Assembly (NCBI RefSeq): GCF_900105495.1 | Contig: NZ_FNTF01000002.1 | Location: 3,960,501 to 4,024,500, forward strand | DNA: 64,000 bases | Origin: Pseudomonas frederiksbergensis | GTDB lineage: Bacteria; Pseudomonadota; Gammaproteobacteria; Pseudomonadales; Pseudomonadaceae | Reading direction: 5' to 3' | Shown: one piece after another, positions 1 to 8,552 of the stretch | Numbering within the stretch: the first letter of the stretch is position 1 | How the letters are laid out: the number at the start of each line of letters is the position of its first letter | The notes under the pieces: generated by a model | Told to the model about the DNA's origin: nothing | What the model saw: only the letters and a program-made list of their open reading frames with translations | Database searches by the model: none | Position numbers and translations under genes: made by a program

Positions 1-388
1 ATAACTGCGCCACCAGGCTGAAGCCAGTGAGTGCCGCATCGAGCCAGGGTTGTGCAGCATCGGTCCAGTTCGCCATTGCAGCGCCGAGCAACAGACTGCC
101 GACCGCGCCAATGGCCAGACTGATAGCAACTGATTTACCGTCGAGCAGGCTGACCTGCCGACCATGTCGCGCGCCACCCGCATGTGTCCACTGCCACCAG
201 CCATAGAGCTGCAATGCGGCATAGATCACTTGCAGGAGCATGTCCGAGTAGAGCTTTACCTCAAAAAAGATCCAGCTATAAAGCAGCACCATGACCAGAC
301 CGATCGGCCAGCACCAAGGGTTCTGTTTGACCGTTAACCAGACGGCAATGACACCGAGGGCAGCGGCAAACAGTTCAAGCCCGGACAT
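1..388 (-). CDS. pnuC: Nicotinamide riboside transporter PnuC (partial, C-terminus outside window)
   Basis: Inner-membrane carrier that imports nicotinamide riboside for NAD salvage. The reverse strand reads open from an ATG at 388 to the window edge, about 129 residues. It begins MSGLELFAAALGVIAVWLTV and continues with the PnuC hallmarks: KQNPWCWPIGL, a hydrophobic stretch with YSWIFFEVKLYSD, then LQVIYAALQLYGWWQW. At least three membrane segments are visible. An AGGAACCTCC Shine-Dalgarno lies just before the ATG. The gene is cut by the window start, so its length and neighbours are unknown. Confidence 0.88.
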   Translation of the reverse strand, partial: MSGLELFAAALGVIAVWLTVKQNPWCWPIGLVMVLLYSWIFFEVKLYSDMLLQVIYAALQLYGWWQWTHAGGARHGRQVSLLDGKSVAISLAIGAVGSLLLGAAMANWTDAAQPWLDAALTGFSLVAQL

Positions 389-462
389 GGAGGTTCCTTG
401 GGGAAAGTCGAAGAGGGGGCGATTGTAACGGCAGGCGCGGCCAAGTAGAACCGGCATCCCCT

Positions 463-673
463 GTAGCAGCTGACGAGCAGCGCGAGGCTGCGTTCGGCTG
501 CGAAGCAGTCGTGAAATCAGACACCGCGGTGCATCAGAAAAAACTCGCAGGCAGGATTGACGACTGCTCTGCAGCCGAACGCAGCCTCGCGCTGCTCGAC
601 AGCTGCTACACCGCCGAACGCAGGCTCGCGCTGCTCGACAGCTGCTACACCGCCGAACGCAGGCTCGGCGTCG
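463..673. repeat. BIME-like inverted repeat with 39-bp tandem expansion
   Basis: Positions 463-510 and 562-609 are near-perfect 48-nt inverted arms (GTAGCAGCTG... and ...CAGCTGCTAC) around a 51-nt loop. The right arm is then extended by further 39-bp direct copies containing GCTGCTCGACAGCTGCTAC and CCGAACGCAG (starts near 591, 630 and, partly, 653). The array ends one base before the stop codon of the chemoreceptor at 674. The same core family recurs at 45391-45498. Such palindromes are typical of fluorescens-group genomes. Confidence 0.85.
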
Positions 674-2308
674 TTACACCCGGAACTGCTTGAGCAGCCC
701 GTTCAATTGCTCACTCAATTCCTTCAGGTGGACGCTGGCCACGCTCGACTGTTCGGCGGCCAGCGCAGTGCTGTGGGACAAACCGGCGGCCTGGGTGACG
801 TTCTGATTGATGTCCTCGACCACATGCGCCTGTTGCAAGGTCGCGCTGGCGATGGAGGCGTTCAACCCGTTGAGGTTGCGCAGCGCCTGGGCAATGGCAT
901 TCAGGCTGGCGCCGGCCAGGCCGGCCTGCTCGATGGTCAACTGCGATGCACGGCTGCTGTCGCCGATCACTTTGACCGCCGCTTCGGAGTGACTTTGCAG
1001 GCGTTCGATCATCGACTGGATCTCGGCCGTGGACTTCTGGGTCCGCTGAGCGAGCAGTCGCACTTCATCGGCCACCACCGCAAAACCGCGACCTTGCTCG
1101 CCGGCGCGAGCAGCTTCGATGGCTGCGTTGAGGGCCAGCAGGTTGGTTTGCTCGGCGATGGAACGGATCACTTCGAGAACGCTGCCGATCTGCGTGCTTT
1201 CGGCGGCCAGGGTACGAATCACGTCCACTGCCTGATCGATGGTCGACGACAGTTTGTCGATCTGTTGCAGGCTGCCATCGATGTTGACCTGGCCTTGCTG
1301 CGCCTGAGACTCGGCATCGCGCATTTCACTGGCGGCGTGCTCGGCGTTTTTCGCGACGTCGTGGACGCCATACGTCACTTCATTAATGGCTGTGGCCACC
1401 AGTTCCATTTGCTGGGATTGTTGCTGGCTGCGTTGCTGGGCCTGGGCGGCGTCGTTGCCCAGTTCGCTGGAAGACTGGCCGAGGGCACTGGCAGACACTT
1501 GCAGCTCTCTGATCACCAGCCGCAGCTTGGCGGTGAAGGCGTTGAAGTGGCGTGCCAGTTGCGTGACTTCATCCTGGCCATGGGTGTCGAGGCTGCGGGT
1601 CAGGTCGCTTTCGCCGCTGGCGATGTTGGCCATGGCGTTCACGGTTTCCTGCAAGGGACGCACGATGCTGCGGGCGATCAGGATGACCAGCAGCGCCATG
1701 ATCAGCGCAATCACCAGCCCCACGAATGTGGCCTTCCAGACCTGACCATAGAACTCGGCCTGCATGTCATCGATATACACGCCGGAACCGATTATCCAAC
1801 CCCAGGGCTCGAAGAGTTTGATGTAGGACGTTTTTTCTACCGGAGCGCTCGCGCCCGGTTTCGGCCAGCGATAGTCGACGGTACCGGCCCCCTTGGACTT
1901 GGCGACGGCGACCATTTCATTAAACAGGGCAAAACCGTCCGGGTCGCGGATCGCCGAGAGGTTCTGGCCGTCGAGTTTCGGGTTGGCCGGGTGCATGATC
2001 ATCACCGGCGTCAGGTCATTGATCCAGAAGTAGTCATTCTGGTCATAACGCAGACCGCGAACGGCGCTCAGTGCCTGCTTCTGCGCCGCATCGCGAGTGA
2101 GGGTGCCGGCAGTTTCGAGGCCATGGTAATAAGTCAGAATGCCGCTGGCGGTTTGCACCACATGCTGGGTTTTCTGGGCCTTGGCCTGGTACAGGTCATC
2201 GTGAATCTGCTTGAGCATCAAGACGCCCAACGTCATTAGCATCAGGACGGCCACGATCAAGATGAGCCACAAGCGTCGGCTGATCGACATACTGCGCAAG
2301 CTGTTCAT
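674..2308 (-). CDS. Methyl-accepting chemotaxis protein, sCache-type sensor
   Basis: Membrane chemoreceptor of about 544 residues. Order of parts: a first membrane helix near residues 10-30; a periplasmic single-Cache domain ([20 protein letters not shown], then [14 protein letters not shown]); a second helix near 190-215; a HAMP linker; and a methyl-accepting signalling hairpin with the conserved tip [20 protein letters not shown] followed by [12 protein letters not shown]. The C-terminus (LLKQFRV) lacks the CheR/CheB pentapeptide tether. The start at 2308 is chosen because GGAGTGACAG sits just upstream; the open frame extends 25 codons further without a good ribosome site. sCache_2 receptors of this type often sense small organic acids, but the ligand cannot be read here. 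Confidence 0.92.
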   Translation of the reverse strand: MNSLRSMSISRRLWLILIVAVLMLMTLGVLMLKQIHDDLYQAKAQKTQHVVQTASGILTYYHGLETAGTLTRDAAQKQALSAVRGLRYDQNDYFWINDLTPVMIMHPANPKLDGQNLSAIRDPDGFALFNEMVAVAKSKGAGTVDYRWPKPGASAPVEKTSYIKLFEPWGWIIGSGVYIDDMQAEFYGQVWKATFVGLVIALIMALLVILIARSIVRPLQETVNAMANIASGESDLTRSLDTHGQDEVTQLARHFNAFTAKLRLVIRELQVSASALGQSSSELGNDAAQAQQRSQQQSQQMELVATAINEVTYGVHDVAKNAEHAASEMRDAESQAQQGQVNIDGSLQQIDKLSSTIDQAVDVIRTLAAESTQIGSVLEVIRSIAEQTNLLALNAAIEAARAGEQGRGFAVVADEVRLLAQRTQKSTAEIQSMIERLQSHSEAAVKVIGDSSRASQLTIEQAGLAGASLNAIAQALRNLNGLNASIASATLQQAHVVEDINQNVTQAAGLSHSTALAAEQSSVASVHLKELSEQLNGLLKQFRV

Positions 2309-2416
2309 AACGCTGTCACTCCGGTTTCTTTTTCTTGTAAAAAATGATCGCCAGCATCCAACCACACTTTGCCAATCGGTCATATCCGACCCAAGTCCAA
2401 CAACGCGGCAGCGTTA

Positions 2417-2432
2417 ATCAGACTTGTCTGAT
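2417..2432. promoter_or_regulatory. Perfect palindrome, candidate operator
   Basis: ATCAGACTTGTCTGAT is a perfect 7-2-7 inverted repeat in the divergent region between the chemoreceptor (start 2308) and uppP (start 2603). Its size and symmetry fit a dimeric regulator, for example of the GntR type. No regulator gene is adjacent. Confidence 0.4.
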
Positions 2433-2602
2433 AGGATTTCGGCCCCGCGCGGAAAAACCTGAATCCAAGTCGATTTTTCACGGAATTTTTATGGTTTCGT
2501 CCGGATTCTATGCGTGCGGCGCAGCAGCGACGCTGACCGCAGTCAACGTTGTGAAAAAATATTAATGGGGCATGCCGTAGCGCATTGCTTCTTGGGGGAT
2601 TG

Positions 2603-3433
2603 ATGGATCTTTGGACTGCCTTTTCGGCGTTGATACTTGGGGTGGTAGAAGGGCTGACGGAGTTTTTACCGATTTCCAGTACCGGTCACCAAATCATCGT
2701 GGCGGACTTGCTCAATTTCGGTGGCGAACGGGCCATCGCTTTCAACATCATCATTCAGCTGGGGGCGATTCTGGCGGTGGTGTGGGAGTTCCGCCGCAAG
2801 ATCTTCGATGTGGTCATCGGTTTGCCGACCCAGCCGAGCGCTCGACGCTTTACCGCGAACCTGTTGATTGCGTTCATGCCGGCCGTGGTACTTGGGGTGA
2901 TTTTTTCCGATTTGATCCACGAGTACCTGTTCAACCCGATCACTGTCGCGACGGCGTTGGTTGTGGGCGGGATCGTCATGTTGTGGGCCGAAAAGCGTCA
3001 GCATGAAGTGCATGCCGAAACTGTTGACGACATCACTTGGAAAGATGCCCTGAAAGTCGGCTTCGCCCAGTGCCTGGCGATGATTCCCGGGACGTCACGC
3101 TCCGGCTCCACGATCATTGGTGGCTTGTTGTTCGGGCTGTCGCGCAAGACCGCTACCGAGTTCTCGTTCTTTCTGGCGATGCCGACCATGGTCGCTGCGG
3201 CGGTTTACTCGGGCTACAAGTATCGCGACCTGTTCGTTCCGTCTGATTTTCCGGTGTTCGCGATCGGTTTTGTCACGGCGTTCATCTTCGCGATGATTGC
3301 CGTCAGAGCCTTGCTCGTGTTCATCGGCAGCCATAGCTATGCGGCGTTCGCCTGGTATCGCATCGCGTTCGGCCTGGTCATCCTGGCCACCTGGCAGTTC
3401 GGCTGGGTCGACTGGACGGCGGTCAAGCCATGA
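2603..3433 (+). CDS. uppP: Undecaprenyl-diphosphatase UppP (BacA)
   Basis: Integral membrane phosphatase that recycles undecaprenyl diphosphate to the monophosphate carrier used for peptidoglycan and O-antigen synthesis; overproduction is associated with bacitracin resistance. The 276-residue length is normal. Family signatures are present: [17 protein letters not shown] near the N-terminus and PGTSRSGST followed by [17 protein letters not shown] in the middle, with about eight hydrophobic helices. ATG 2603 gives the usual MDLWTAF start; GGGGGA lies close upstream. An in-frame TTG at 2585 is less likely. The stop overlaps the next gene (ATGA). Confidence 0.95.
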   Translation: MDLWTAFSALILGVVEGLTEFLPISSTGHQIIVADLLNFGGERAIAFNIIIQLGAILAVVWEFRRKIFDVVIGLPTQPSARRFTANLLIAFMPAVVLGVIFSDLIHEYLFNPITVATALVVGGIVMLWAEKRQHEVHAETVDDITWKDALKVGFAQCLAMIPGTSRSGSTIIGGLLFGLSRKTATEFSFFLAMPTMVAAAVYSGYKYRDLFVPSDFPVFAIGFVTAFIFAMIAVRALLVFIGSHSYAAFAWYRIAFGLVILATWQFGWVDWTAVKP

Positions 3434-3858
3434 ATGATGGCAGCACGCGCAACAACCCCGGACGCAAGCCCTCAGGAGTGATTCGCAATCTCCAGCTGAA
3501 ACTGTTGGTGTTTGCGGTCCTGTGCACGTTGCCGCTGTTTGGCTCGATCTCGTTGTGGCTGCGTGGGGTTTCGGTGATTCCCCTGGTGGCTTACGGGGTC
3601 GTCAGCCTGCTGGCGTTCTTGCTGTACTGGAGCGACAAGCGCAAGGCACGCTCTGACCATTGGCGCACGCCGGAAAACGTGTTGCATGCGGTGGAATTTG
3701 CCGGAGGCTGGCCGGGCGCCTTGCTGGCGCAGCAGCTGTTCCGTCACAAGACGCGCAAGCTCTCGTATCAGTTGGTGTTCTGGAGCATCGTGCTGATGCA
3801 TCAGGTGTTCTGGATCGATCAATTGTTTCTGGGTGCAAATCTGCTGGCGCTGTTTTAA
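3430..3858 (+). CDS. DUF1294 family membrane protein
   Basis: Small inner-membrane protein of 142 residues with unknown function. Two hydrophobic segments lie near residues 22-45 and 50-66, followed by the DUF1294 core: [52 protein letters not shown]. The N-terminal 20 residues are polar. It starts in a 4-bp overlap with uppP, so the two are probably translationally coupled. Its stop overlaps the stop of the convergent gene at 3855. Confidence 0.85.
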   Translation: MNDGSTRNNPGRKPSGVIRNLQLKLLVFAVLCTLPLFGSISLWLRGVSVIPLVAYGVVSLLAFLLYWSDKRKARSDHWRTPENVLHAVEFAGGWPGALLAQQLFRHKTRKLSYQLVFWSIVLMHQVFWIDQLFLGANLLALF

Positions 3859-4214
3859 AGCAGCAGCCCGACCTGGGTGCGCTTGGGCAACTTGCTCACC
3901 ACCAATTGATGGGAACGCTGCAACAAACCTTGCAGCTCTTCACGGCCCAGCGGGTAGGGCGTTTCCATGATGATCCACTGAGCCCGCGCCAGATACGGCG
4001 CCGGGCGAATTCCCGGGCGGTCGCAATGACCGAGAAACAAGTCCTTGTCGACCTTGAAGGCCAGGGAATCGCCCCGCAGATTCTGCAAGGCAAACATCTT
4101 GTTCCCGGCAATCGAAAACACCCTTACGCCACCCCACTTGTAGTCTTCCCGCGCACCCGGCAGCGCGAGACAGAATTGCGCGACATCTTCTTCGCTCATA
4201 CGTCCAGCTTTCAT
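3855..4214 (-). CDS. MmcQ/YjbR family protein
   Basis: 119-residue cytosolic protein of the MmcQ/YjbR family, which has a CyaY-like fold sometimes described as a double-wing DNA-binding fold; the cellular role is not settled. Recognisable stretches: FCLALPGAREDYKWGG, KMFALQNLRGDSLAFKVD, and PGIRPAPYLARAQWIIME. Its ATG overlaps the TGA of the upstream LysR gene by four bases, indicating one transcript with that regulator. Its end overlaps the convergent DUF1294 gene by four bases. Confidence 0.85.
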   Translation of the reverse strand: MKAGRMSEEDVAQFCLALPGAREDYKWGGVRVFSIAGNKMFALQNLRGDSLAFKVDKDLFLGHCDRPGIRPAPYLARAQWIIMETPYPLGREELQGLLQRSHQLVVSKLPKRTQVGLLL

Positions 4215-5119
4215 ATCAGTCGGTCCCCGCAGGCATTGAATGATTCGATCAAATGGTCGAGCCAGGCGCGTACGGCCGGCATCACTCCGCGCCGATGAGG
4301 GTAGACCGCTTGCAGCCAGCCGCCAGGCAACGACCAGTCGGGCAGCAACTGTACCAGCGAGCCGTCTTGCAGTTCCTGCTCGCAGTACATCATCGGCAGC
4401 ATGGTAAAGCCCTGGCCGGCGAGGGTGCAGGCCTTGCGCACGATAAAGTCATCGATGCCCAATCGCGCTTCGAGGGTGAGGTCGCAGCTTTTGCCCTGTT
4501 GGTCGAGCAGGCGGATATGCACCAGGCGATCAGCTTCCAGGGCACCGAGCACGGGCAGGTTTCTCAAGTCTTCGGGGTGATTGATTTCACGTCCTTGCAA
4601 AAAACCGGGGCTGGCAACCATCGCCATCTGCGCCTGGCGCAAACGTCGGGTGACCAACAGCGGATCCTCATCGCCCAAATCACGCACCCGCAACGCCACA
4701 TCGACGCCCTCGGTCACCAGGTCGACGCGGCGGTTGAGCAACATGACTTCAAGCTGAACCTGAGGATACTTCTCAAGGAAATCGCTGATCACTGTCGGCA
4801 GAATTTCGTGGGCCAACCCGACGGGGCAGGACACCCGCAACCGCCCGCGAGGTTCGCTGGACATACTGGCCACGGCTTCGTCGGCCATTTCGGCTTCCAG
4901 CAGCATTGCCTGACAGTGCCGCAAGTAACGTTCACCGACGGCGGTCAGCTTCAGTTGTCGGGTGGTGCGTTGCAGCAGGCGCGCGCCGAGGCGCTCTTCC
5001 AGCTCGGCGATGCGCCGCGACAATCGCGACTTGGGAATGCCGAGCAAACGCCCGGCCGCGGCGAAACCTCCGGCTTCAACCACCTTGGCGAAGTAGTAAA
5101 GATCATTGAGGTCTTGCAT
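4211..5119 (-). CDS. LysR family transcriptional regulator
   Basis: 302-residue regulator. A winged helix-turn-helix occupies residues 1-60 (LNDLYYFAKVVEAGGFAAAG, GIPKSRLSRRIAELEERLGA), followed by a LysR substrate-binding domain (residues 88-295). It is divergent from azoR with a 130-bp shared promoter region, the usual layout for a LysR protein and its target, so it probably controls azoR in response to a quinone or other electrophile. That role is inferred from position. The downstream mmcQ-like gene is coupled to it. Confidence 0.9.
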   Translation of the reverse strand: MQDLNDLYYFAKVVEAGGFAAAGRLLGIPKSRLSRRIAELEERLGARLLQRTTRQLKLTAVGERYLRHCQAMLLEAEMADEAVASMSSEPRGRLRVSCPVGLAHEILPTVISDFLEKYPQVQLEVMLLNRRVDLVTEGVDVALRVRDLGDEDPLLVTRRLRQAQMAMVASPGFLQGREINHPEDLRNLPVLGALEADRLVHIRLLDQQGKSCDLTLEARLGIDDFIVRKACTLAGQGFTMLPMMYCEQELQDGSLVQLLPDWSLPGGWLQAVYPHRRGVMPAVRAWLDHLIESFNACGDRLI

Positions 5120-5249
5120 GGTGGGCGCTCGATTGTTCTATCAGTGGGACGAACTATCGCATCGTTGCAGTCTAATCAGCTATTGGTTTCGCCTGTAGGA
5201 TTCTCCCCATCAGATCGCCACGTAGCGATCCTCACCTGGAGATCCCCCC

Positions 5250-5861
5250 ATGAAACTGCTGCATATCGATTCGAGCATTCTTGGTGATAACTCGGCTTCC
5301 CGTCAGCTGAGTAGCGAAGTCGTTAAAGCCTGGCAAACCGCCGAGCCGACGGCCGTGGTGACCTACCGCGACCTGGCCGCCGATGCCATCAGCCATTTCT
5401 CCGCCACGACCCTGGTCGCCGCCGGCACCACCGCTGAACTGCGCAATGCCGCCCAGCAGCACGAAGCCGAGTTGAGTGCCACCACCCTGGCCGAGTTCCT
5501 CGCCGCCGATGCCGTGGTGATTGCAGCTCCGATGTACAACTTCACCATCCCGACCCAACTCAAGGCCTGGATCGACCGCATCGCCGTCGCCGGTCAGACT
5601 TTCCGTTACACCGAAGCCGGTCCTGAAGGCCTGTGCGGTGGCAAGAAAGTCGTCATCGTATCGACTTCCGGTGGCCTGCATGCCGGTCAAGCGACTGGCG
5701 TGGCTCACGAAGAGTACTTGAAGGTGCTGTTCGGCTTCATCGGCATCACCGACCTCGAGTTCGTCCGTGCCCATGGCCTTGCCTACGGTGACGAAGTCCG
5801 CACCAAAGCCATGAGCGACGCGCACACGCAAATCAGCGAGCAGTTGTTCGCCGCCGCGTAA
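5250..5861 (+). CDS. azoR: FMN-dependent NADH:quinone/azo reductase AzoR
   Basis: Flavodoxin-fold reductase that uses NADH and FMN for two-electron reduction of quinones and azo compounds, protecting against thiol and quinone stress. The 203-residue length is typical. Visible features: N-terminal [20 protein letters not shown] (phosphate-binding loop region), [18 protein letters not shown] (FMN contact and dimer region), and STSGGLH in the C-terminal half. A GGAGATCCCCCC stretch precedes the ATG. It is divergent from the LysR gene at 4211-5119 and is followed by a strong terminator hairpin. Confidence 0.93.
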   Translation: MKLLHIDSSILGDNSASRQLSSEVVKAWQTAEPTAVVTYRDLAADAISHFSATTLVAAGTTAELRNAAQQHEAELSATTLAEFLAADAVVIAAPMYNFTIPTQLKAWIDRIAVAGQTFRYTEAGPEGLCGGKKVVIVSTSGGLHAGQATGVAHEEYLKVLFGFIGITDLEFVRAHGLAYGDEVRTKAMSDAHTQISEQLFAAA

Positions 5862-5900
5862 GGCCTTTGTAAAGAAAATCAAACAGCTCGAGCAGCACTC

Positions 5901-5949
5901 AAAAAACTCTGTATTCTGATCACGCAAGTGCCAGATACGGAGTTTTTTG
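5901..5949 (+). terminator. Rho-independent terminator after azoR
   Basis: AAAAAACTCTGTAT (5901-5914) pairs with ATACGGAGTTTTTT (5935-5948) with one mismatch, leaving a 20-nt loop and a run of T. It lies 40 bp after azoR. The A-rich left arm means it could also work in the other direction. Confidence 0.8.
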
Positions 5950-6048
5950 TTTCTGGCTGTTTCTTGCTGTTGGAATTTCATTAAATAGTGGCCCGAGTCA
6001 TGCAGTCGAGGGTTAACGTCCCCGGTCAGTAGCCAGGTGGAACCTTCC

Positions 6049-7086
6049 ATGGTGCGTCTTTGTGCAACCTTGCTGATTTGCCTGCTCAGCAGCCTGAACT
6101 CGGTGCACGCCGCGCCTGCGCCGCATCCTCACTGGAGCGTCGGCTTCCATGAGATGAGTTTCCTTGACCCTCTGGATTTGCAGCCGATGCGCGCCATCGC
6201 CTTCTATCCTTCCAGCGACAAGGAACACTCCAGCCTCCTCGAGGGCTACACGGTCGAAGCGGGCGAAGACACGCGAGTCGCTATCGGTCGTTTCCCGATG
6301 CTGATGCTGTCCCACGGCAACACCGGAACCCCGCTGGCCTTGCACGACCTCGCCACGTCGCTGGCACGCAAAGGGTTTGTGGTGGTGGCGGTGATCCATC
6401 CCGGTGACAACTCCAAGGACCACAGCCGCCTCGGTACGTTGAGTAACCTTTACGGTCGGCCCATCCAGATTTCCGAAGCCATCACCGCGACGCTGGGCGA
6501 CCGAATGCTCGCGCCCTTCGTCAATGCCGATCAGATCGGTGTAATCGGTTATTCGGCGGGCGGGGAGACGGCGCTGATTCTGTCCGGCGCGACACCCGAC
6601 CTGGACCGTCTGCGCCGCTATTGTCAGGAGCGCCCGGACGACCGCGATGCCTGCAACACCCAAGGCGAATTGATTGCGGATCGTGATGACTTGCAACCGG
6701 TGGCAGACCCGCGGGTTCGCGCCTTGCTGCTCATGGCGCCGTTGAGCCTGAAGTTTGGCCGCCATACCCTGGCCGACGTACATGTGCCGGTGCTGCTCTA
6801 CAGCGGCGACGGCGACAAACTGGTGGCGTTCGACAAGAATGCCGCCGCCCTGGCGCGCAAACTGCCGATTGCACCGGACTTCAAGTTGCTGGCGGGGGCA
6901 GGGCACTTTGTGTTCCTGGCGCCGTGCAACGAAGAGCAGATCATCGCCATGCCGGCGCTGTGTACCGATGCCGATGGCGTCGATCGCAAAGACATCCATC
7001 GCAACATGATTTCCGAAGCCGGGCGTTTTTTCTCACACGCACTGGCCAAGCCGACCCGCGCCGGAATGCAGACTGCCGATCAATAA
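6049..7086 (+). CDS. Secreted alpha/beta hydrolase, dienelactone-hydrolase/platelet-activating-factor-hydrolase-like
   Basis: 345-residue predicted periplasmic serine hydrolase. A signal peptide is clear (MVRLCATLLICLLSSLNSVHA, cut near APA). The nucleophile elbow is GYSAGGE with Ser169, the oxyanion region LMLSHGNTGTPLALHD lies upstream, and a late GAGHF supplies the probable catalytic His. The acid is probably in LLYSGDGDKL. The start is 6049, preceded by AGGTGGAA; a GTG twelve bases earlier falls inside that ribosome site. The substrate cannot be inferred. It converges on the MFS gene at 7105. Confidence 0.82.
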   Translation: MVRLCATLLICLLSSLNSVHAAPAPHPHWSVGFHEMSFLDPLDLQPMRAIAFYPSSDKEHSSLLEGYTVEAGEDTRVAIGRFPMLMLSHGNTGTPLALHDLATSLARKGFVVVAVIHPGDNSKDHSRLGTLSNLYGRPIQISEAITATLGDRMLAPFVNADQIGVIGYSAGGETALILSGATPDLDRLRRYCQERPDDRDACNTQGELIADRDDLQPVADPRVRALLLMAPLSLKFGRHTLADVHVPVLLYSGDGDKLVAFDKNAAALARKLPIAPDFKLLAGAGHFVFLAPCNEEQIIAMPALCTDADGVDRKDIHRNMISEAGRFFSHALAKPTRAGMQTADQ

Positions 7087-7104
7087 GAAATCCTTGTAGG
7101 AGTG

Positions 7105-8292
7105 TCAGGCCATTGCGCGGCGTTTCAGTAACAACGTCAGTCCGAGACCAGTTACAGACAACAACGCCGCACTGAAGAAAATCCACGAATACCCCAGGTT
7201 CAACGCCACGGCGCCCATCAACGGCCCTGCAATCGCCAGCGCCAGGTCGAAAAACACCGCGTAAGCACTCAACCCCGCCCCGCGGCTGGAATTGGGCACT
7301 TGCTTGATCGCTTCGACCCCCAGCGCCGGATACACCAGCGACAGACCGAACCCGGTCAGGCCTGCGCCGATCAGCGCATAACCGGTCGAAGGCGCGAGCC
7401 ACAGCAACACCAGGCCCACCGTTTCAATGCTCATGCAGGCAATGGCCGAGGTGAATCCACCAAAACGGCTGATGCTGGAGATGAACAACAGTCGCGCCAA
7501 TATGAAACACACGCCGAACACCGTCAGGCAGTAAGCCGCGCCGGCCCAGCCACGGCTGACGTAATACAGGGTAATAAAAGTGGTTAACGTGCCGTAACCG
7601 ATGGAGGCGAGGCTCAGGCTCGCGCCGAACGGCGCAATGCGCCCGAACACCGCCCAGAACGGCAGGCGCTCGCCGCGAATCACCGGCACCGAGGGTTTGT
7701 TTCGGATCAGCACCAACGCCGCCAGCGCCAGCACCGACAGCGCGATCCCAAGACTGGCGAATCCCAGTTCACCGACCATCACCACGCCAAGCGGCGCACC
7801 GATGGCAATGGCGCCGTAGGAGGCAATGCCGTTCCAGGAGATCGATCGCGCGGTATGTTCCGTGCCCACCTGACCCATGCACCAACTGATGGTGCCGACC
7901 CCGATCAGGCCCTGGGCAATCCCCAGCAACAAGCGGCCGGCGATCAGGATCAACAGGCTCAGTAACGGAAGACTTTGCAGCAACGTTGAAATCAACGTCA
8001 GCACGCCGCTCAGCACAATCCCCGATAACCCGTAAACAATCGCCCGCTTGGTGCCGATGCTGTCCGACAGACGCCCGGCCATCGGGCGGCTGAGCAGGGT
8101 GGCCAGGTATTGAGAGCCGATGGTCAGCCCCGCGATGATCGCGCTGAAACCCAACTGCTCGTGGACATACCCCGGCAACACCGCAATTGGCAGACCGATG
8201 CAGAGGAAGGCAATAAAGGTATAAAAGACGATGGAGACGATCTGCAGGGTGATCGCCAGGGAGCTTTGCGGTGGCAGCTGCTGCACAGACAT
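7105..8292 (-). CDS. MFS transporter, YhhS-like
   Basis: 395-residue major facilitator with twelve hydrophobic helices, predicted inner-membrane exporter. The loop between helices 2 and 3 carries the MFS motif RPMAGRLSDSIGTKRAI. The overall pattern (QYLATLLSRPMAGRLSD, GRLLLGIAQGLIGVGTISW) resembles the YhhS/YfcJ group, for which small-molecule or herbicide export has been suggested. The substrate is unknown. No ribosome site stands out at the ATG. A REP-type palindrome pair follows upstream of its start. Confidence 0.85.
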   Translation of the reverse strand: MSVQQLPPQSSLAITLQIVSIVFYTFIAFLCIGLPIAVLPGYVHEQLGFSAIIAGLTIGSQYLATLLSRPMAGRLSDSIGTKRAIVYGLSGIVLSGVLTLISTLLQSLPLLSLLILIAGRLLLGIAQGLIGVGTISWCMGQVGTEHTARSISWNGIASYGAIAIGAPLGVVMVGELGFASLGIALSVLALAALVLIRNKPSVPVIRGERLPFWAVFGRIAPFGASLSLASIGYGTLTTFITLYYVSRGWAGAAYCLTVFGVCFILARLLFISSISRFGGFTSAIACMSIETVGLVLLWLAPSTGYALIGAGLTGFGLSLVYPALGVEAIKQVPNSSRGAGLSAYAVFFDLALAIAGPLMGAVALNLGYSWIFFSAALLSVTGLGLTLLLKRRAMA

Positions 8293-8383
8293 GAGGGCTC
8301 GTTCGCGGGCGGCGGTAGGAGAACCGCATCATGGCGTGGGCGCAAAATAAAAGAAAGCAGGCTAACTACTTTCTCCTGAGCCA

Positions 8384-8493
8384 ATCGTTCCCACGCTCTG
8401 CGTGGGAATGCAGCCCGGGACGCTCCGCGTCCCATCAGAAGCCGAACGCGGAGCGTCCGTTGAGGCATTTCCACGCAGAGCGTGGAACGATCA
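8384..8493. repeat. REP/BIME palindrome pair (TTCCCACGCTCTGCGTGGGAA family)
   Basis: Two palindromic units, CGTTCCCACGCTCTGCGTGG and its inverted partner CCACGCAGAGCGTGGAACG, flank GGGACGCTCCGCGTCCC and GAACGCGGAGCGTCC units. The same arrangement recurs at 23961-24070. It lies between the divergent-outward ends of the MFS gene start and the ybiT terminator. Confidence 0.85.
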
Positions 8494-8506
8494 GACCCTG
8501 AAATGC

Positions 8507-8536
8507 AAAAAGCCCCGTCACCAGGACAGGGCTTTT
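8507..8536 (-). terminator. Rho-independent terminator after ybiT
   Basis: On the minus strand AAAAGCCC (8529-8536 read in reverse) pairs with GGGCTTTT around a 14-nt loop, ending in a T run. It lies 17 bp beyond the ybiT stop codon. Confidence 0.8.
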
Positions 8537-8552
8537 CAGTTTCGGCAGCTTT

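Noticed and set aside
463..673. CRISPR-like array
   Set aside because: Units are direct 39-bp repeats without unique spacers and belong to a palindromic REP family.
557..2239. 560-codon forward frame opposite the chemoreceptor
   Set aside because: It is the antisense of the chemoreceptor coding region, with no domain pattern, and its N-terminus reads through the 39-bp repeats. GC-rich antisense frames of this type are common in Pseudomonas.
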